Part shown: positions 1 to 7,844 of the stretch, piece by piece
Layout of the letters: each line of letters starts with the position of its first letter
Numbering within the stretch: the stretch's first letter is position 1
NCBI GenBank assembly: GCA_964478125.1
Contig: CAYZGR010000033.1
Coordinates: 1-35,616 of the forward strand
Origin: FW021-bin31 sp964478125
GTDB lineage: Bacteria; Bacteroidota; Bacteroidia; Chitinophagales; Chitinophagaceae
Length of the DNA: 35,616 bases
Direction of reading: 5' to 3'
Notes under the pieces: model-generated
What the model was told of the DNA's origin: nothing
Database searches by the model: none
What the model saw: only the letters and a program-made list of their open reading frames with translations
Translations under genes and position numbers: made by a program

Positions 1-2
1 TG

Positions 3-254
3 GTCTCCCCCTTGTTTGTTTTATTTTTTCTTGCACTTTTTATTCCTTTTGCAACGAAAAAAGGTACTTTTATTGGAGGGATAGCAAGTGTAATAACGGC
101 AGTTGCGGTGGCTTTCTTTAAAGTATTTGGAATAGACGTCTTTTTTGTTACGATAGCTTCTTTTGGTGTGGGAGCAATAATAGGTATTATTTGTAGCTAT
201 ATTGATTATAAGATATTAGGAAGTCCTATAGCATCGGCTAAAATTGAAAAATAA
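3..254 (+). CDS. C-terminal end of a sodium:solute symporter (SSS family), cut by window start
   Basis: The reading frame is open from the first bases, so this is the 3' end of a longer gene; a TTG at 12 is not a credible start. About 83 residues are visible. They hold two hydrophobic segments separated by a short basic stretch (ATKKGTFIGG), followed by a charged tail. A hydrophobic helix, then a basic-residue/KG turn, then another helix and a short cytoplasmic tail is typical of the C-terminus of SSS-family Na+/solute symporters, which would sit in the inner membrane and import a sugar, organic acid or amino compound. The stop overlaps the next start by one base (TAATG), so it is cotranscribed and coupled with the amidohydrolase-aminotransferase fusion, suggesting it brings in that enzyme's substrate. 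Another polytopic transporter family remains possible because only the tail is seen. Confidence 0.6.
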   Translation, partial: VSPLFVLFFLALFIPFATKKGTFIGGIASVITAVAVAFFKVFGIDVFFVTIASFGVGAIIGIICSYIDYKILGSPIASAKIEK

Positions 255-2590
255 TGAAATATTCGAAGATGCTGACAATCCGGGATCGCGAACTTATTAG
301 ATCCAGCCTGTTAGACTTTATGCCTGATGAAATCTATGATATCCATGTGCATCCCTACAATCCCGCTCATTTCGCACCGGATGCCTGGTCCTTTTTGAAA
401 AATGCGGGTATTTTAGGCTGTGCTGAGCACCGGAATGCATTGTTGAGATACCTACCTGCAAAGACAATTCACGGGCTCTATTTTGGAATGCCTCATCGAA
501 ATGCTGACAGAGATGCTATGAATACATGGGTACATGAAGAAATTGAACAACAGGGTACTTCGCTGAGCAGAGCCTTGAAAGTGGCCGCACCTGAGGATGA
601 TCCTGTTCAGGCGGCTGACGATCTGCGAAAAGGAGTGTTTTGCGGTTTAAAAGTGTATCATGTATATGCTTCCCGCCCGGATACGATGAACGCATCCATC
701 ACCGAATATGCTCCCGAATGGATGTGGGAAATATTACATGAGACACATGGGGTCATGATGCTCCACATTGTTCGTAATGGAGCCATTGCCGACGAAGATA
801 ATCAGAGAGAGATCCGGAGACTTTGCCACACTTATCCACAGGTCCGGCTTATTCTTGCACATGTGGCCAGGAGCTTTAATTATCGGAATGCCCGTAGCGG
901 TTTACATACACTATCTGATATTGATAACGTAGTGGTAGATACGTCTGCCGTATGTGAAACGGAATCTTTTCGGGCCGTCTGGGAGGCGTTGGGACCTCGC
1001 CGGATATTATGGGGATCTGATTTTGCAGTAAGTGAAATGCGCGGAAGATGTGTCACTACAGGTTCACATTTCTATTGGCTTCATCCGGAAGTTCTTCGAC
1101 AGGACTTTAAGGCAGCTACCGAAACTGAAATGACATTAGTAGGGATTGAATCATTGTTAGCACTGAGGGAGATGTGTGATGATGCCGGTCTGACAAGCGG
1201 GGACATAAAAGATATTTTCTATAACAATGCTTTGCGGCTGCTCAAACCGCATCTTCCTGATGAATCAGATCAACCCGAAATAAAAGGACCGGTGTTATGG
1301 CAACAAGCTCGTACAAAGATCTCAGGTGGCACAGGTTTGCTTTCCAAGCGTGCTGAGAGTTTTGATGCAAGTTCCTGGCCATCATACTATACTCGCTGTG
1401 CCGGTTGTGAAGTATGGGATTTAGAAGGCCGGCGTTACATTGATTTTGTGGGAGGAGTAGGCGCTGTGTTGTTGGGGTATTCAGATCCCGATGTCAATGC
1501 GGCGGTGAGCCGCCGTCTTTCGCTGGGAACCTACTGTTCGTTGGTGAATCCTCAGGAAGTAACATTAGCGGAAACGCTGCTTCACCTGCATCCTTGGGCC
1601 GGTAAGGTGCGATACGCCCGTAGCGGCGGTGAAGCGATGGCCGTTGCTGTACGCATAGCACGCGCTGCAACAGGTTACAGTGGTATCGCTTTTTGTGGTT
1701 ATCATGGATGGAGCGATTGGTACCTTGCTGCCAATCTGGGAGACAGCAAAGCGTTGGATGGCCATCTTCTGCCCGGTTTAGCCCCCAAAGGTGTACCACG
1801 GGAATTGGCCGGTACTTCTGTACCATTTCACTACAATGACCTTGCTTCTTTGGATGCCGCGCTTGAAAAGCTTAAGGGAAATTTTGCGGCAGTTGTCATG
1901 GAGCCGATGCGGTCGCAAGAGCCAGAAGATAATTTTATTGAAAAGGTAGCTGCAAAGTGCCATGCGGCCGGTGCAGTATTAATTGTTGATGAGATTACGA
2001 GTGGCTTACGTTACGGCTTCCCGGGAGCGCTTTCCCGTATAGGGATCGATCCTGATATAGTAGTTTATGCAAAGGCCATGAGTAACGGCTTTCCGTTTGC
2101 AGCAATTATTGGACGTGAAGATATCATGCATGAAGCGGATTCCAGTTTTATATCATCCAGTTACTGGACCGATGGTATTGGAGCAGCAGCGGCTCTGGCA
2201 GTACTTGAAAAGGTAGAAAGATTAAATGTGCAGAAAGTTGTTTGGGAGAGAGGTATGAGATTGCAGGAGGCATTGCGATCCGTTGCTATGCGGCATCCTT
2301 CCTGTAAAATAGCTATTGACGGTATGCCCCCGACGCCCACATTAAATTTTCAGCTTGGTGAAGCATCACTTGCAGCCAGAACACTTTATATACGAAAGAT
2401 GCTCGGCCATGGATTTTTGGTTTCATCCATCTTTTACTTAATGTATGCACATGAGGAGCCACATATTACAAAGCTGATTGATGCACTTGACCTGGTTCTG
2501 GATGAAATTGAACATATCATCACTGTCGGCCGGCTCATGGAAGAGGGAGGTAATAATCAAAATCAATCAGGCTTTGCACGTTTGGCCTAA
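254..2590 (+). CDS. Fusion protein: amidohydrolase (N-term) + class III PLP aminotransferase (C-term)
   Basis: This 778-residue protein joins two enzymes normally encoded separately. Residues about 20-335 are an amidohydrolase-2-like TIM barrel: metal-binding DIHVHP (His31, His33), later histidines in GLKVYHVY, MLHI and ILAHVAR, and the late Asp in WGSDF (Asp256). Such domains act as lactonases, decarboxylases or hydrolases. After a short linker, residues about 350-755 resemble glutamate-1-semialdehyde aminomutase and other class III aminotransferases: WDLEGRRYIDFVGGVG, the VDEITSGLRYG block with the PLP-contacting Asp, and the Schiff-base lysine in YAKAMSNGFP (Lys607). Both active sites look intact and the frame is continuous, so this is not a sequencing join of two broken genes. 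The start ATG overlaps the stop of the upstream symporter. The substrate is unknown; the pairing suggests ring or amide opening and transamination of the same sugar-like compound. Confidence 0.85.
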   Translation: MKYSKMLTIRDRELIRSSLLDFMPDEIYDIHVHPYNPAHFAPDAWSFLKNAGILGCAEHRNALLRYLPAKTIHGLYFGMPHRNADRDAMNTWVHEEIEQQGTSLSRALKVAAPEDDPVQAADDLRKGVFCGLKVYHVYASRPDTMNASITEYAPEWMWEILHETHGVMMLHIVRNGAIADEDNQREIRRLCHTYPQVRLILAHVARSFNYRNARSGLHTLSDIDNVVVDTSAVCETESFRAVWEALGPRRILWGSDFAVSEMRGRCVTTGSHFYWLHPEVLRQDFKAATETEMTLVGIESLLALREMCDDAGLTSGDIKDIFYNNALRLLKPHLPDESDQPEIKGPVLWQQARTKISGGTGLLSKRAESFDASSWPSYYTRCAGCEVWDLEGRRYIDFVGGVGAVLLGYSDPDVNAAVSRRLSLGTYCSLVNPQEVTLAETLLHLHPWAGKVRYARSGGEAMAVAVRIARAATGYSGIAFCGYHGWSDWYLAANLGDSKALDGHLLPGLAPKGVPRELAGTSVPFHYNDLASLDAALEKLKGNFAAVVMEPMRSQEPEDNFIEKVAAKCHAAGAVLIVDEITSGLRYGFPGALSRIGIDPDIVVYAKAMSNGFPFAAIIGREDIMHEADSSFISSSYWTDGIGAAAALAVLEKVERLNVQKVVWERGMRLQEALRSVAMRHPSCKIAIDGMPPTPTLNFQLGEASLAARTLYIRKMLGHGFLVSSIFYLMYAHEEPHITKLIDALDLVLDEIEHIITVGRLMEEGGNNQNQSGFARLA

Positions 2591-2612
2591 TCAAATACCT
2601 TCTATATGCACT

Positions 2613-2990
2613 TTACTTTTTCTGAATTTTGTCTAATCCTATGAGCGTTAGTTCTTCAATATGTTTGAAGTCTCTGGTATTTGCTGTTAATAAGGGGTGT
2701 GCTTCCGACAAGGCTGTTGCGGCGATGATGGCATCTCCAATACTCATTGATTTTTGTTGTCTTAATTCGATAGAGCGTTCTGCAATCTCCTCCGTTAAGG
2801 GGAGAATTTTACATAAAGCAAAATAATGATTGCTTAGGTCAATTTCTATTTTTGTAATTTGGTGATATCCCAGCACTTCTATTTTTGAAATAATTAAAGT
2901 TGCCAGTTGTTGTTCTTTTAACCATTGTCTAAGATACTCTCCATTAGCTTGGACAGAGTATATAAAAATATTTGAATCAATACATATCAT
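2613..2990 (-). CDS. vapC: PIN-domain ribonuclease toxin, VapC-like
   Basis: This 125-residue protein has a single PIN domain. The four acidic residues expected to bind Mg2+ are present: Asp5 in the opening CIDSNIFIY, Glu38 in SKIEV, Asp86 in SIGDAIIAATA, and Asp107 in ANTRDF. VapC toxins of this family cleave specific RNAs, often tRNA or rRNA, and are silenced by a cognate antitoxin. The start overlaps the end of the upstream antitoxin reading frame by four bases (ATGA on the reverse strand), the usual coupling of such modules. Nothing in the toxin looks damaged, although the antitoxin frame carries a stop codon. It lies antisense between the symporter-fusion pair and the aldolase operon, so it looks like an inserted module. 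The specific RNA target cannot be read from sequence. Confidence 0.85.
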   Translation of the reverse strand: MICIDSNIFIYSVQANGEYLRQWLKEQQLATLIISKIEVLGYHQITKIEIDLSNHYFALCKILPLTEEIAERSIELRQQKSMSIGDAIIAATALSEAHPLLTANTRDFKHIEELTLIGLDKIQKK

Positions 2991-3247
2991 ATCTCATGCC
3001 TTCCTGGTAAAGGACGGTCTTTACGTTGCTCACGTTGCCATGCTACCAGATCTTTGATGGAACTGAATGCTCCGGTATCATCCATCTTTTTCATTAATTC
3101 ATAAAGTTCCTCGGACTATTTCTTTTCTTCTAATGTCTGTTCATGAGTTTTTACCGATGTTTTTGAAATAGACAGCCCCAGTTCTCTGGCCAACTGTTCC
3201 ACCAGCCTTAGAAGTCGGCGATTTTGTCCTGATATTGTAATTTCCAT
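2987..3247 (-). pseudogene. Antitoxin partner of the PIN toxin, interrupted by an in-frame amber stop
   Basis: Reading the reverse strand from the ATG at 3247 gives an 86-codon frame ending in TGA four bases into vapC. It begins MEITISGQNRRLLRLVEQ and ends QREQRKDRPLPGRHEI. Codon 44 is TAG (forward-strand CTA at 3116-3118). The sequence on both sides is in the same frame and looks like one small antitoxin: an N-terminal helical region, then a C-terminal Trp-Gln-Arg and RKDRPLPGR tail that I recall from Bacteroidetes antitoxins next to PIN toxins. One substitution of a Lys, Gln, Glu or Trp codon would explain the stop. Restart at Met52 could still make a 35-residue C-terminal piece, which might be the toxin-binding half. 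Sequencing error or suppression are alternatives. Confidence 0.75.
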
Positions 3248-3627
3248 GATATTTAATTAATTTTTCTCATTCCTACCCTAAAGATACTTATTTTTGGCTA
3301 TTTGGTGCTAAGAAGAACGAGTTTCTTTTAAGTTTAGGGAATTCTACCACCCAGAGAATCAACATCTTTGCAAATAAAAACGATTACTTTAATTATGAAG
3401 CAGGTTGGAGAATAGTCTTATTTTTATGAAAAAAAGGATAATGATGTGTAGCGGTTGAACGCTACTTTTGTCGAGTAGTTTTTGGGTAAATCTAAAAGTG
3501 GAGTTATCTTCTGGCGTTTGAGAGTCTGGTCTGCTGTTACGCGCTGGCCGGTTTTATAAAATACACTTGTTGCTTCTATACTCCGGTATGCGCTTTACTG
3601 AAAAATGTTTAAGTATAATTTATAGAA
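3248..3627. other. Intergenic region between the toxin-antitoxin module and the aldolase operon
   Basis: This 380-base AT-rich stretch has no convincing coding frame. It should hold the promoters of the reverse-strand toxin-antitoxin pair and of the forward aldolase operon. The only structure seen is the short perfect inverted repeat at 3448-3465, whose right arm runs into TACTTTTG (3463-3470), a match to the Bacteroidota -7 consensus TAnnTTTG but without a clear -33 box. On the reverse strand a near match, TATCTTTA, lies just upstream of the antitoxin start. Neither promoter is firm. Confidence 0.4.
3448..3465. repeat. Perfect 6-bp inverted repeat, possible operator or weak terminator
   Basis: GTAGCG and CGCTAC are separated by six bases and followed by TTTTG. 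The right arm overlaps the possible promoter box TACTTTTG at 3463-3470, about 160 bases before the aldolase start. The stem is short, so it could be chance, an operator, or a weak hairpin. Confidence 0.3.
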
Positions 3628-4416
3628 ATGCGAATAAGTAAAGTATTAAGAAAGCTAAGGGCAGGGGAAACGGTCAATTGTACCAAAATTAATATTACAG
3701 ATGCAAAGATTTCTGAAATTGCCGCTATTTCAGGGTTCGATTGTGTCTGGATAGACCAGGAGCATATCGGACAGGACTGGTCTATAGTAGAAGCCGGTGT
3801 ATGGGCGACCAAGTCTCATAATACAGATATTCTGGTTCGTGTTCCCCGTGGTGGATATAGTGATTATGTTCGGCCATTGGAGTTAGATGCTACCGGTATC
3901 ATGGTTCCACATGTAATGAGTCTGGAAGATGCAAAGAAAGTGGTTCAGATGACCCGCTTTCATCCGGTAGGCAGGCGACCCATTGATGGAGGCAATGCCG
4001 ATGGCGCCTATACAGCTATGGACTTTAAGGAATATTTAAAACAGGCTAATGAACAACGGTTTGTTATTCTGCAAATAGAGGACCCGGAACCGCTGGATGA
4101 GTTGGAAGCAATCGCTGCTTTAGACGGATATGATATGCTTTTCTTCGGGCCCGGGGATTTCAGCCAGGGGATAGGGGCGCCGGGAGAATGGAATCATCCT
4201 GAAATTATTAGAACACGTAAACGTATCGTTGATGCGGCTAAAAAACATGGAAAGTTCGCGGGTACAGTCGGATCGCCGGATGCTATTCAGGAACTCACTG
4301 AAATGGGTTATCAGTTTATTAGTGTAGGGGCTGATGTGGTAGGTTTGAAAATCTATTTCGAAGGGTTGCTTAAATTGTTTTCACGTTCTGTATCTGATAA
4401 AGGACATAGATTTTAG
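3628..4416 (+). CDS. HpcH/HpaI-family aldolase
   Basis: The 262-residue product is the usual length for class II (metal-dependent) pyruvate aldolases of the HpcH/HpaI family, which reversibly split 2-keto-3-deoxy sugar acids or 4-hydroxy-2-oxo acids into pyruvate and an aldehyde in the cytoplasm. Visible family features are WIDQEHI with the catalytic His46, LVRVP with Arg71 that binds pyruvate, GIMVPHV, and the metal ligands Glu151 (QIEDPE) and Asp177 (FFGPGDFS). Homologues include the 2-keto-3-deoxy-L-rhamnonate aldolase RhmA. It is the first gene of a seven-gene forward operon; the next gene follows after 29 bases. It would be the carbon-carbon bond-breaking step of the proposed pathway. 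The natural substrate cannot be fixed from sequence. Confidence 0.9.
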   Translation: MRISKVLRKLRAGETVNCTKINITDAKISEIAAISGFDCVWIDQEHIGQDWSIVEAGVWATKSHNTDILVRVPRGGYSDYVRPLELDATGIMVPHVMSLEDAKKVVQMTRFHPVGRRPIDGGNADGAYTAMDFKEYLKQANEQRFVILQIEDPEPLDELEAIAALDGYDMLFFGPGDFSQGIGAPGEWNHPEIIRTRKRIVDAAKKHGKFAGTVGSPDAIQELTEMGYQFISVGADVVGLKIYFEGLLKLFSRSVSDKGHRF

Positions 4417-4445
4417 AATCGTTAAAAAGATCTTCTATATTTGAG

Positions 4446-5138
4446 ATGAAGTGGTGGGCTAAAGTATTATTTGTTGCGATGTACTTTTTGGTACTTTCCT
4501 TATCGGCCTTAGCTCAGGGTAAGGTATCCTGGGATAGTACTGCGCGTCCGAATGTCTATAATATGTTGGTAGAGCGGTTCCGAAACTTTCCTCCAGATCG
4601 GTCAGACATTGTATTTCTTGGCAACAGCATTACATTTTGGGGCGACTGGAAAGAACGACTTAAAGATTGCGGGGTTAAGAACCAGGGTATCCCCGGTGAT
4701 ATTACCTTTGGAGTACTTGATAGGATTGGTGAAGTAGTAAAAGGTAAACCTTCTAAAGTTTTTATCTTAATAGGGATCAATGACCTTGCGCATCATATTC
4801 CCGATAGTGTAATTATTGAAAACTATAGAAGGATTATTGCTCGTATTGAAAAAGGTTCTCCGGAAACGGAAATATTTTTCCAAACGTTATTGCCCACCAA
4901 CTCCACCTTTCAAAGAATGTGGAATTTTCATAATAAAGATAATGATATTAGAAAAATAAATATCGCCTTAAAGGAGTTGACCGCAAAAGAAGGTATTCGA
5001 TTTATTGATCTATATTCTCATTTTGTCGATTCTACAGGTAATCTGATCAAAGAATATACCTGGGATGGGGTACATTTAACCCAGAAAGGATATGGAGAAT
5101 GGGTTAAAATATTAAAAGGAGGACATTATCTGAAATGA
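4446..5138 (+). CDS. Exported SGNH/GDSL-family hydrolase
   Basis: A 230-residue protein with a clear signal peptide (basic start, hydrophobic run to about residue 22, ALA-QG cleavage site), so it acts in the periplasm or outside. SGNH blocks are present: Ser61 in FLGNSITFWG, Gly81 in NQGIPGD, Asn112 in IGINDL, and the Asp207/His210 pair in WDGVHLTQKGY. These enzymes are esterases, often removing acetyl groups from carbohydrates; several Bacteroidetes relatives are annotated as sialate or acylglucosamine esterases, but this sequence does not decide the substrate. Its ending overlaps the start of the next gene by four bases (ATGA), so translation is coupled with the aldo/keto reductase. In context it may unmask an acylated sugar before import. 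Confidence 0.88.
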   Translation: MKWWAKVLFVAMYFLVLSLSALAQGKVSWDSTARPNVYNMLVERFRNFPPDRSDIVFLGNSITFWGDWKERLKDCGVKNQGIPGDITFGVLDRIGEVVKGKPSKVFILIGINDLAHHIPDSVIIENYRRIIARIEKGSPETEIFFQTLLPTNSTFQRMWNFHNKDNDIRKINIALKELTAKEGIRFIDLYSHFVDSTGNLIKEYTWDGVHLTQKGYGEWVKILKGGHYLK

Positions 5139-6100
5139 AAGACATAAAAAAAAGGAAATTAGGAAGAACAGGTTTGGAAGTGTCCGAGATTGCTTTTGGA
5201 GGTGTGGAGATTGGGATGCCTTATGGTATAGGAGTAGAGAGTGAAAAAGATATGCTTTCGGAGGAGGAAGCGGTTCGACTGTTACATGCAGCAGTGGATG
5301 AGGGTATTACTCTTTTTGATACTGCTCGGATGTATGGCCGCAGTGAAAACATCATGGGAAAAGCATTTAAAGGAATGCGGGATCAGGTTGTCATCAGTAC
5401 CAAGTGTGTGCATTTGCACCATGAGGAAGATAAATTGCCGGTAAAAGAGAAGTTAAGAATGATTATCGAAAATTCGCTTCATGAGAGCTTGAGGGCCTTA
5501 CAAACTGATCATGTGGATATATTTATGCTGCATAATGCTACCATGGAGATTTTAGAAGATGATGATGTGGCGGATATTTTTTCCGGCATTAAAAGGTCGG
5601 GTAAAGCAAGATCCGTAGGCGTATCTACTTATCTGCCTAACGAAACAAAATATGCATTGGAAACTGGCGTATGGGATGTGATTCAACTGCCCTTTAACCT
5701 GCTGGATCAGCGACAAAAAGAGTACTTTGAGCTCGCAGCCCAAAAAGGAGTCGGAATTATAGCCAGATCTATACTCTTTAAGGGTTTATTGAGCGACAGA
5801 GGAACGAACTTGCATCCGAAGTTAAGAAGCGTGCAAAAGCATATTGAGACCTACCACACATTATTAAATAACCATTTTACTGATCTTCCGACACTGGCTA
5901 CAAAATTCGCATTATCCTTTAAGGAGATCTCAGCTGTATTGGTAGGAATAGATCGGATGGAATATCTGTATAAATCTGTAAAAACGGCGAATGGTTATTA
6001 TTTGGGTAAAGAAACTTTGTTACAGGCGGAGCAATTGTCCTACCCCGATCCTGCTTTTTTAAATCTACCCCATTGGGATGAGATGGGATGGCTAAAATAA
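5135..6100 (+). CDS. Aldo/keto reductase
   Basis: This 321-residue protein opens with RKLGRTGLEVSEIAFGG, the standard start of AKR-family NAD(P)H oxidoreductases. The catalytic tetrad is visible: Asp62 in LFDTA, Tyr67 in RMYGRSE, Lys90 in STKC, and His133 in MLHN. The family forms a TIM barrel in the cytoplasm and interconverts aldehydes or lactones with alcohols or lactols; relatives oxidise L-fucose or other aldoses to lactones (threo-aldose dehydrogenases). The start overlaps the SGNH stop by four bases and the next gene begins six bases after its stop, so it is well inside an operon. Likely role: first oxidation, or a reduction, of the imported sugar. Direction and substrate are inferred only. 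Confidence 0.9.
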   Translation: MKDIKKRKLGRTGLEVSEIAFGGVEIGMPYGIGVESEKDMLSEEEAVRLLHAAVDEGITLFDTARMYGRSENIMGKAFKGMRDQVVISTKCVHLHHEEDKLPVKEKLRMIIENSLHESLRALQTDHVDIFMLHNATMEILEDDDVADIFSGIKRSGKARSVGVSTYLPNETKYALETGVWDVIQLPFNLLDQRQKEYFELAAQKGVGIIARSILFKGLLSDRGTNLHPKLRSVQKHIETYHTLLNNHFTDLPTLATKFALSFKEISAVLVGIDRMEYLYKSVKTANGYYLGKETLLQAEQLSYPDPAFLNLPHWDEMGWLK

Positions 6101-6106
6101 ATTGTT

Positions 6107-7024
6107 ATGTTAAAATTAGGTATTATTGGAATGAGCGCCGGGAATGCACATCCTTATTCATGGTCGTCCATTATCAACGGACAATTTGATGGAAATGAAA
6201 TTACCAAAGTCGGCTATCCTGCTGTATCAGATTATCTTAGCGCGAATAAAGATACGCTGGGAATACATGATGTACGGGTAACAGAAGTATGGACTCAGGA
6301 TAAGGAAGTATCGAATAGTATTGCTTTGTCGTCAGGTATTGGCCGTGTGGCAGATAAAAAAGAAGACATGATTGGCCGGATAGATGCCATTCTGTTATCG
6401 CGAGATGATCCGGAAAATCATGTGGAAATGGCCAAACCTTTTATTGATGCAGGCGTCCCTATATTTATTGACAAACCGATAGCAGCTACGATGGAAGACC
6501 TGAGCTATTTCTCCAATGAGGTAGCCAAAGGAAAGTTTATCATGTCCTGTTCTTCCATGCGTTATGCCAATGAATGCCGATCTGCAAAAAGCAGATTAGA
6601 AACTTTGGGGAAATTGGAGCTGCTAACAGCTGTAGGCAAAAAGGACTGGATGAGATACGGCGTTCATATGCTGGAAGCGGTCTTTTCTCTTTTGGACGAC
6701 CCTATACCTGTAAAAGTAAAGAATATCGGTAAAGGAAACAAAGCTGTTGTTTATGTTGAGTTCGAAAATGGGATTCAGGTTACTTTGCATCTATTTATGG
6801 ATATAAGCAGCACCTTCCAAATTCATTTATATGGGCGGTCAGGATGGGATTTTATCGATATTAGAAATTCTTATTCCATGTTCAGGGATAATATCATCGA
6901 GTTTGTCAGATCGGTTCAGGAAGGGGAACCTAGATTGAATTTTGAAAAGACTAGAAATATTATCCTTACTCTTATTGCTGCTGATGAAAGCCTTAAGCAG
7001 GGTGGTAAAACTATGATGATATGA
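6107..7024 (+). CDS. Gfo/Idh/MocA-like oxidoreductase
   Basis: The 305-residue protein resembles the Gfo/Idh/MocA dehydrogenases, which use NAD(P) to oxidise or reduce sugars and cyclitols. The N-terminal Rossmann start is atypical: LGIIGMSAGNAHPYSW rather than GxGxxG. The mid-protein EKP motif is replaced by IDKPIA, with its lysine retained. The stretch IDAILLSRDDPENH precedes it, where bound cofactor or substrate is usually contacted. The protein is somewhat shorter than the usual 330-390 residues, with a reduced C-terminal domain. It is packed between the aldo/keto reductase (6-base gap) and an SDR (4-base ATGA overlap). I recall similar divergent members near surface-sugar genes as well as catabolic genes, so the pathway direction is open. 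Confidence 0.8.
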   Translation: MLKLGIIGMSAGNAHPYSWSSIINGQFDGNEITKVGYPAVSDYLSANKDTLGIHDVRVTEVWTQDKEVSNSIALSSGIGRVADKKEDMIGRIDAILLSRDDPENHVEMAKPFIDAGVPIFIDKPIAATMEDLSYFSNEVAKGKFIMSCSSMRYANECRSAKSRLETLGKLELLTAVGKKDWMRYGVHMLEAVFSLLDDPIPVKVKNIGKGNKAVVYVEFENGIQVTLHLFMDISSTFQIHLYGRSGWDFIDIRNSYSMFRDNIIEFVRSVQEGEPRLNFEKTRNIILTLIAADESLKQGGKTMMI

Positions 7025-7800
7025 ATGTAAAAGAATTATTGAGTTTGAAGGATAAAATAAGCCTGGTTACCGGCGGTTCAGGAAAATATGGGAAATGTAT
7101 TGTAGAAGGACTGGCGGAGGCGGGTGCTACAGTCATTATAGCCTCGAGAAATAGAGATCGTATTGAGCTGGTGGCGAAGGGCTTCCGGGCTAAAGGCCTT
7201 GATGTATATGCACACGAAGTGAATCAGGCGAATCATGATTCAATTATGGCTTTGAAGCAATGGATAACTAATACCTTTGGCAAGTTGGATGTATTTGTTA
7301 ACAATGCCGTTTCTCGTCCCATGAAAGATTATAATGCGCCAATCAATGATTTTGCAACGTCCATGGAAATAAATGCTACAGGAATGATGGATATAGTACG
7401 GGAAATGATAGATCTTATTTCTAAAGGGAAGCAGGGAGGGAGTGTGATTAATATTAGTTCTATGATGGGAATGTACGGCCCGGATCTCTCCAATTATGAG
7501 GGTACGGATATGGGCAACCCACCACCTGATTATTTCTTTCATAATGCAGGACTTATTAATCTAACACGTTATCTGGCCCGGCTATTAACAGGCATGAATA
7601 TCCGCGTGAACTGTATCAGTCCCGGTGGGTTGTTTAACCATCAACCGAATAGATTTCTGGAGAATTATTGCAAAAAGGTGCCCTTGGGAAGAATGGCAAA
7701 TCAGGATGATATCAAAGGATTAATTGTGTTGTTAGCATCTCGGGCGGGGGAGTATATCAATGGAGAAAATATTTTGATGGATGGCGGTCTGAATGCGTAG
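7021..7800 (+). CDS. SDR-family oxidoreductase with Asn at the catalytic Lys position
   Basis: A classical-size SDR (259 residues) with the cofactor motif TGGSGKYG (about 17-24), a NNAVS segment, the catalytic serine region NISSMMGMYG (Ser147), and a C-terminal MDGG end. The tyrosine motif reads DYFFHNAGLINLTRY: Tyr171 is present but the residue four later, normally Lys in YxxxK, is Asn175 (codon AAT). An insert of about ten residues lies between the serine and tyrosine motifs, as in a subfamily seen in sugar-modification loci. Loss of Lys would normally reduce or abolish dehydrogenase activity, so the protein may be impaired, may bind rather than convert its ligand, or may use another residue. 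The start overlaps the preceding stop by four bases. Confidence 0.88.
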   Translation: MNVKELLSLKDKISLVTGGSGKYGKCIVEGLAEAGATVIIASRNRDRIELVAKGFRAKGLDVYAHEVNQANHDSIMALKQWITNTFGKLDVFVNNAVSRPMKDYNAPINDFATSMEINATGMMDIVREMIDLISKGKQGGSVINISSMMGMYGPDLSNYEGTDMGNPPPDYFFHNAGLINLTRYLARLLTGMNIRVNCISPGGLFNHQPNRFLENYCKKVPLGRMANQDDIKGLIVLLASRAGEYINGENILMDGGLNA

Positions 7801-7844
7801 TTTAAGTTCAGGATGATTCAATTTCATCTAACCATTTATATTAT

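Noticed and set aside
1494..1963. Long open frames on the reverse strand inside the fusion gene
   Set aside because: They lie wholly opposite a strongly coding frame, have basic, low-quality protein content, and no domain or start signal; they are shadows.
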